Below, piece after piece: positions 62,776 through 64,000 of a DNA stretch of 64,000 nt; position 1 is the stretch's first letter; each line of letters begins with the position of its first letter. This stretch comes from Flammeovirgaceae bacterium. GTDB taxonomy: Bacteria > Bacteroidota > Bacteroidia > Cytophagales > Cyclobacteriaceae. Made by a program: the position numbers and the translations under genes. The DNA is taken from NCBI GenBank assembly GCA_020635915.1, contig JACJYU010000002.1, forward strand, positions 372,001 to 436,000, written 5' to 3'. The notes under the pieces were generated by a model. It did no database searches, was not told where the DNA came from, and worked only from the letters and a program-made list of their open reading frames with translations.

Positions 62776-63333
62776 CTACAGTTGGCCCACACATGCGAAG
62801 ATCATCCCATTGCGGATGGTGGAAGGGCGCTCGCCTATCCGGAAAATATTTTTAAAGCCTGCCTCGGCCAATAGGGTCTGTGCTTTATCGTAAGTGACCG
62901 GGAAGGGCACCCACTGGTTGCTCCTGTCGGTGTCATACTCCACCAGCACAATCTTTCCATTTTTTATTAAATGGTGCGGCAATCGGCCCAGAAAAGTTTC
63001 CTGGTCCCTGATGTAATGCAAGGTGTTGGCCATAATGATGACGTCCAGACTATTAAAAGGCAGCGGTTGCCGTTCAATATCCATCTGGAGGAATTCCACG
63101 GCCACAGGGCCTTTCCCTGTGCCCAGGTATTGGGTGAGCTTATCCACCGCCCAAACCTTGCTTCCCTCCCCGAGCAATCCCGCCAATGCATAGGTAAAGG
63201 TGCCTGTCCCGCAGCCTAGATCTGCCCAGGTAGCGGTGGGGTAGTCGTGAATAGCCCTTTCAATCAATAGGCGCGCCTCCGTTGTGTCCATAGAGGCCAC
63301 AAACTTAAAATAATTTTTTGGAGGCCTGCCCAT
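62776..63333 (-). CDS. SAM-dependent class I methyltransferase
   Basis: The protein has 185 residues. The SAM-binding loop is WADLGCGTGTFTYALAGLLG; motif II region is VWAVDKLTQYLG, and the strand ending in PLPFNSLDVIIMANTLHYI is a Methyltransf_11 feature. The C-terminal ENGKIVLVEYDTD-like segment (NGKIVLVEYDTDRSNQWVPF) follows. The substrate is unknown. It is divergent from the partial gene at the window end. Confidence 0.9.
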   Translation of the reverse strand: MGRPPKNYFKFVASMDTTEARLLIERAIHDYPTATWADLGCGTGTFTYALAGLLGEGSKVWAVDKLTQYLGTGKGPVAVEFLQMDIERQPLPFNSLDVIIMANTLHYIRDQETFLGRLPHHLIKNGKIVLVEYDTDRSNQWVPFPVTYDKAQTLLAEAGFKNIFRIGERPSTIRNGMIFACVGQL

Positions 63334-63505
63334 TATATTTACAGGGCCAAAGCAGGATTGAGTGCCCCGGGCAAGCCATAAAACCTTGCGAAGATTTTTT
63401 TTAAATTTTAATATACCTTTATTATACCTTTATTGATCCTGGGCAAATACCCAAACGAATGTACGAATGTGCATTTCTGAAGGGTGGCGACTAATACCAA
63501 CCGCA

Positions 63506-64000
63506 ATGGGTCAATATTTGGTTTACTTTCTTATCAACCTTATGCTGGGGACAATGCTATATAACCGGTGTTTGCCCAAAGAAAAAATAATGGCGAAAGG
63601 TATTTTTCTAGGGCAACCCCTCCAAACCACGGTAGACCACCAATTGGCAAAAGAAATGGTAGAAAACCCTGGGGCCATGCCCGTAAAAAAACTTTTCAAC
63701 AGGTATAAGGACCACAAGATCAACACTTCCACGCTCTCCGAAATCGGAAAGGAGTATTCCAATGACGTGGCCACCTTTTATTTTTTGCATAGGTTGTACA
63801 ATGATAGCATAAACAAATATTGCCAGGACACATACCGTCAGGGCCTTGCAAACAAGGACGAAACCATTTATTCGGCCCTCGAAGGATACCATATCGTTTT
63901 TGTCCCGGGCCTTGCCTATAAGGAAGACACCACGACAGGTGCAAACTTTTCCCGTCAAAGGAAGCTATTTGACCACTACAATATTTCAAATGAACTTATT
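63506..64000 (+). CDS. Unknown protein, N-terminal part (cut by window edge)
   Basis: An ATG at 63506 opens 165 codons to the window end without a stop. The first part is hydrophobic (GQYLVYFLINLMLGTMLY), possibly a signal or anchor. The soluble part has KDHKINTSTLSEIGKEYSND, then DVATFYFLHRLYNDS, and YHIVFVPGLAYKEDTTTGAN, which has a strand-loop look. Downstream Met codons at residues 13, 17 and 29 could also start it. I do not recognise the family. Confidence 0.7.
   Translation, partial: MGQYLVYFLINLMLGTMLYNRCLPKEKIMAKGIFLGQPLQTTVDHQLAKEMVENPGAMPVKKLFNRYKDHKINTSTLSEIGKEYSNDVATFYFLHRLYNDSINKYCQDTYRQGLANKDETIYSALEGYHIVFVPGLAYKEDTTTGANFSRQRKLFDHYNISNELI

Noticed and set aside
63413..63434. 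Two adjacent copies of ATACCTTTATT
   Set aside because: Short AT-rich direct repeat in an intergenic gap; no array, no duplication of neighbouring sequence, and chance is likely.

Overview
The window looks like chromosomal DNA from a member of the Bacteroidota, most likely a Cytophagales-type organism. The evidence is a gliding/ABC cluster (gldA, gldF, gldG), a secreted protein with a gliding-motility/type IX secretion C-terminal domain, TPR-histidine kinases of the Bacteroidota style, DUF4369-thioredoxin and DUF2807 proteins, tandem 800-residue FtsX-type permeases, and TAnnTTTG -7 promoter elements. Outside a few AT-rich intergenic stretches the DNA is about 50 percent GC. No phage, insertion sequence or CRISPR array was seen; nearly everything is single-copy core or near-core metabolism.

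Layout. 1-4,070: a minus-strand tetR-tolC-adaptor-RND efflux operon (RND gene cut by the window edge) behind a perfect 17-bp inverted repeat. 4,145-5,134: ECF-type sigma factor and a small membrane protein. 5,240-10,475: alpha/beta hydrolase, purL, a DUF4136 lipoprotein. 10,577-13,031: tRNA-Gln, prs, rplY, pth. 13,045-15,156: metG. 15,210-21,359: two divergent modules, each pairing a TPR-histidine kinase with very small exported peptides. 21,432-28,530: sppA, folK, fabD, a DCC-family protein, a large T9SS/gliding-domain protein and a small unknown. 28,650-33,371: a PlsB-like acyltransferase with gpsA, then on the minus strand greA, a HIT protein and a DSD1-like PLP enzyme. 33,510-36,611: pentapeptide membrane protein, mgtE, rsmA. 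36,760-42,864: pdxA, a TerB-like protein, and the yceD-rpmF-fabH-efp-accB-accC lipid/translation cluster. 42,893-48,369: dnaN, then a DUF4340-like protein with gldG, gldF and gldA. 48,533-56,975: thioredoxin-like protein, unknown, polyprenyl synthase, CaCA exchanger, coiled-coil lipoprotein, type II NADH dehydrogenase and Kup. 57,104-64,000: two paralogous ABC permeases, a DUF2807 protein, a methyltransferase, and the start of an unknown gene.

The strongest candidate for an undescribed system is the pair of modules at 15,210-21,359. Each has a membrane histidine kinase with an exported TPR sensor domain and no response regulator, transcribed divergently from tiny lipoproteins sharing the sequence SCTDENIRPQ, followed by one further short exported peptide and a terminator. 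In the second module the lipoprotein gene is present four times in tandem. The mature 20-residue peptide is identical in all four, with only synonymous differences in its coding sequence. Both kinases carry an aligned CxxxC in the TPR region, and the single-copy lipoprotein also ends in a CxxxC. I infer, without proof, a peptide/lipoprotein sensing circuit in which the TPR domain reads a cognate short peptide.

Functional links inside the window: a PlsB-like acyltransferase overlaps gpsA while plsX is missing from its usual place between rpmF and fabH, which suggests a PlsX-independent first step of phospholipid synthesis. fabD, fabH, accB and accC supply the fatty-acid arm. EF-P carries Asn at the loop-tip position where E. 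coli has its modified lysine.
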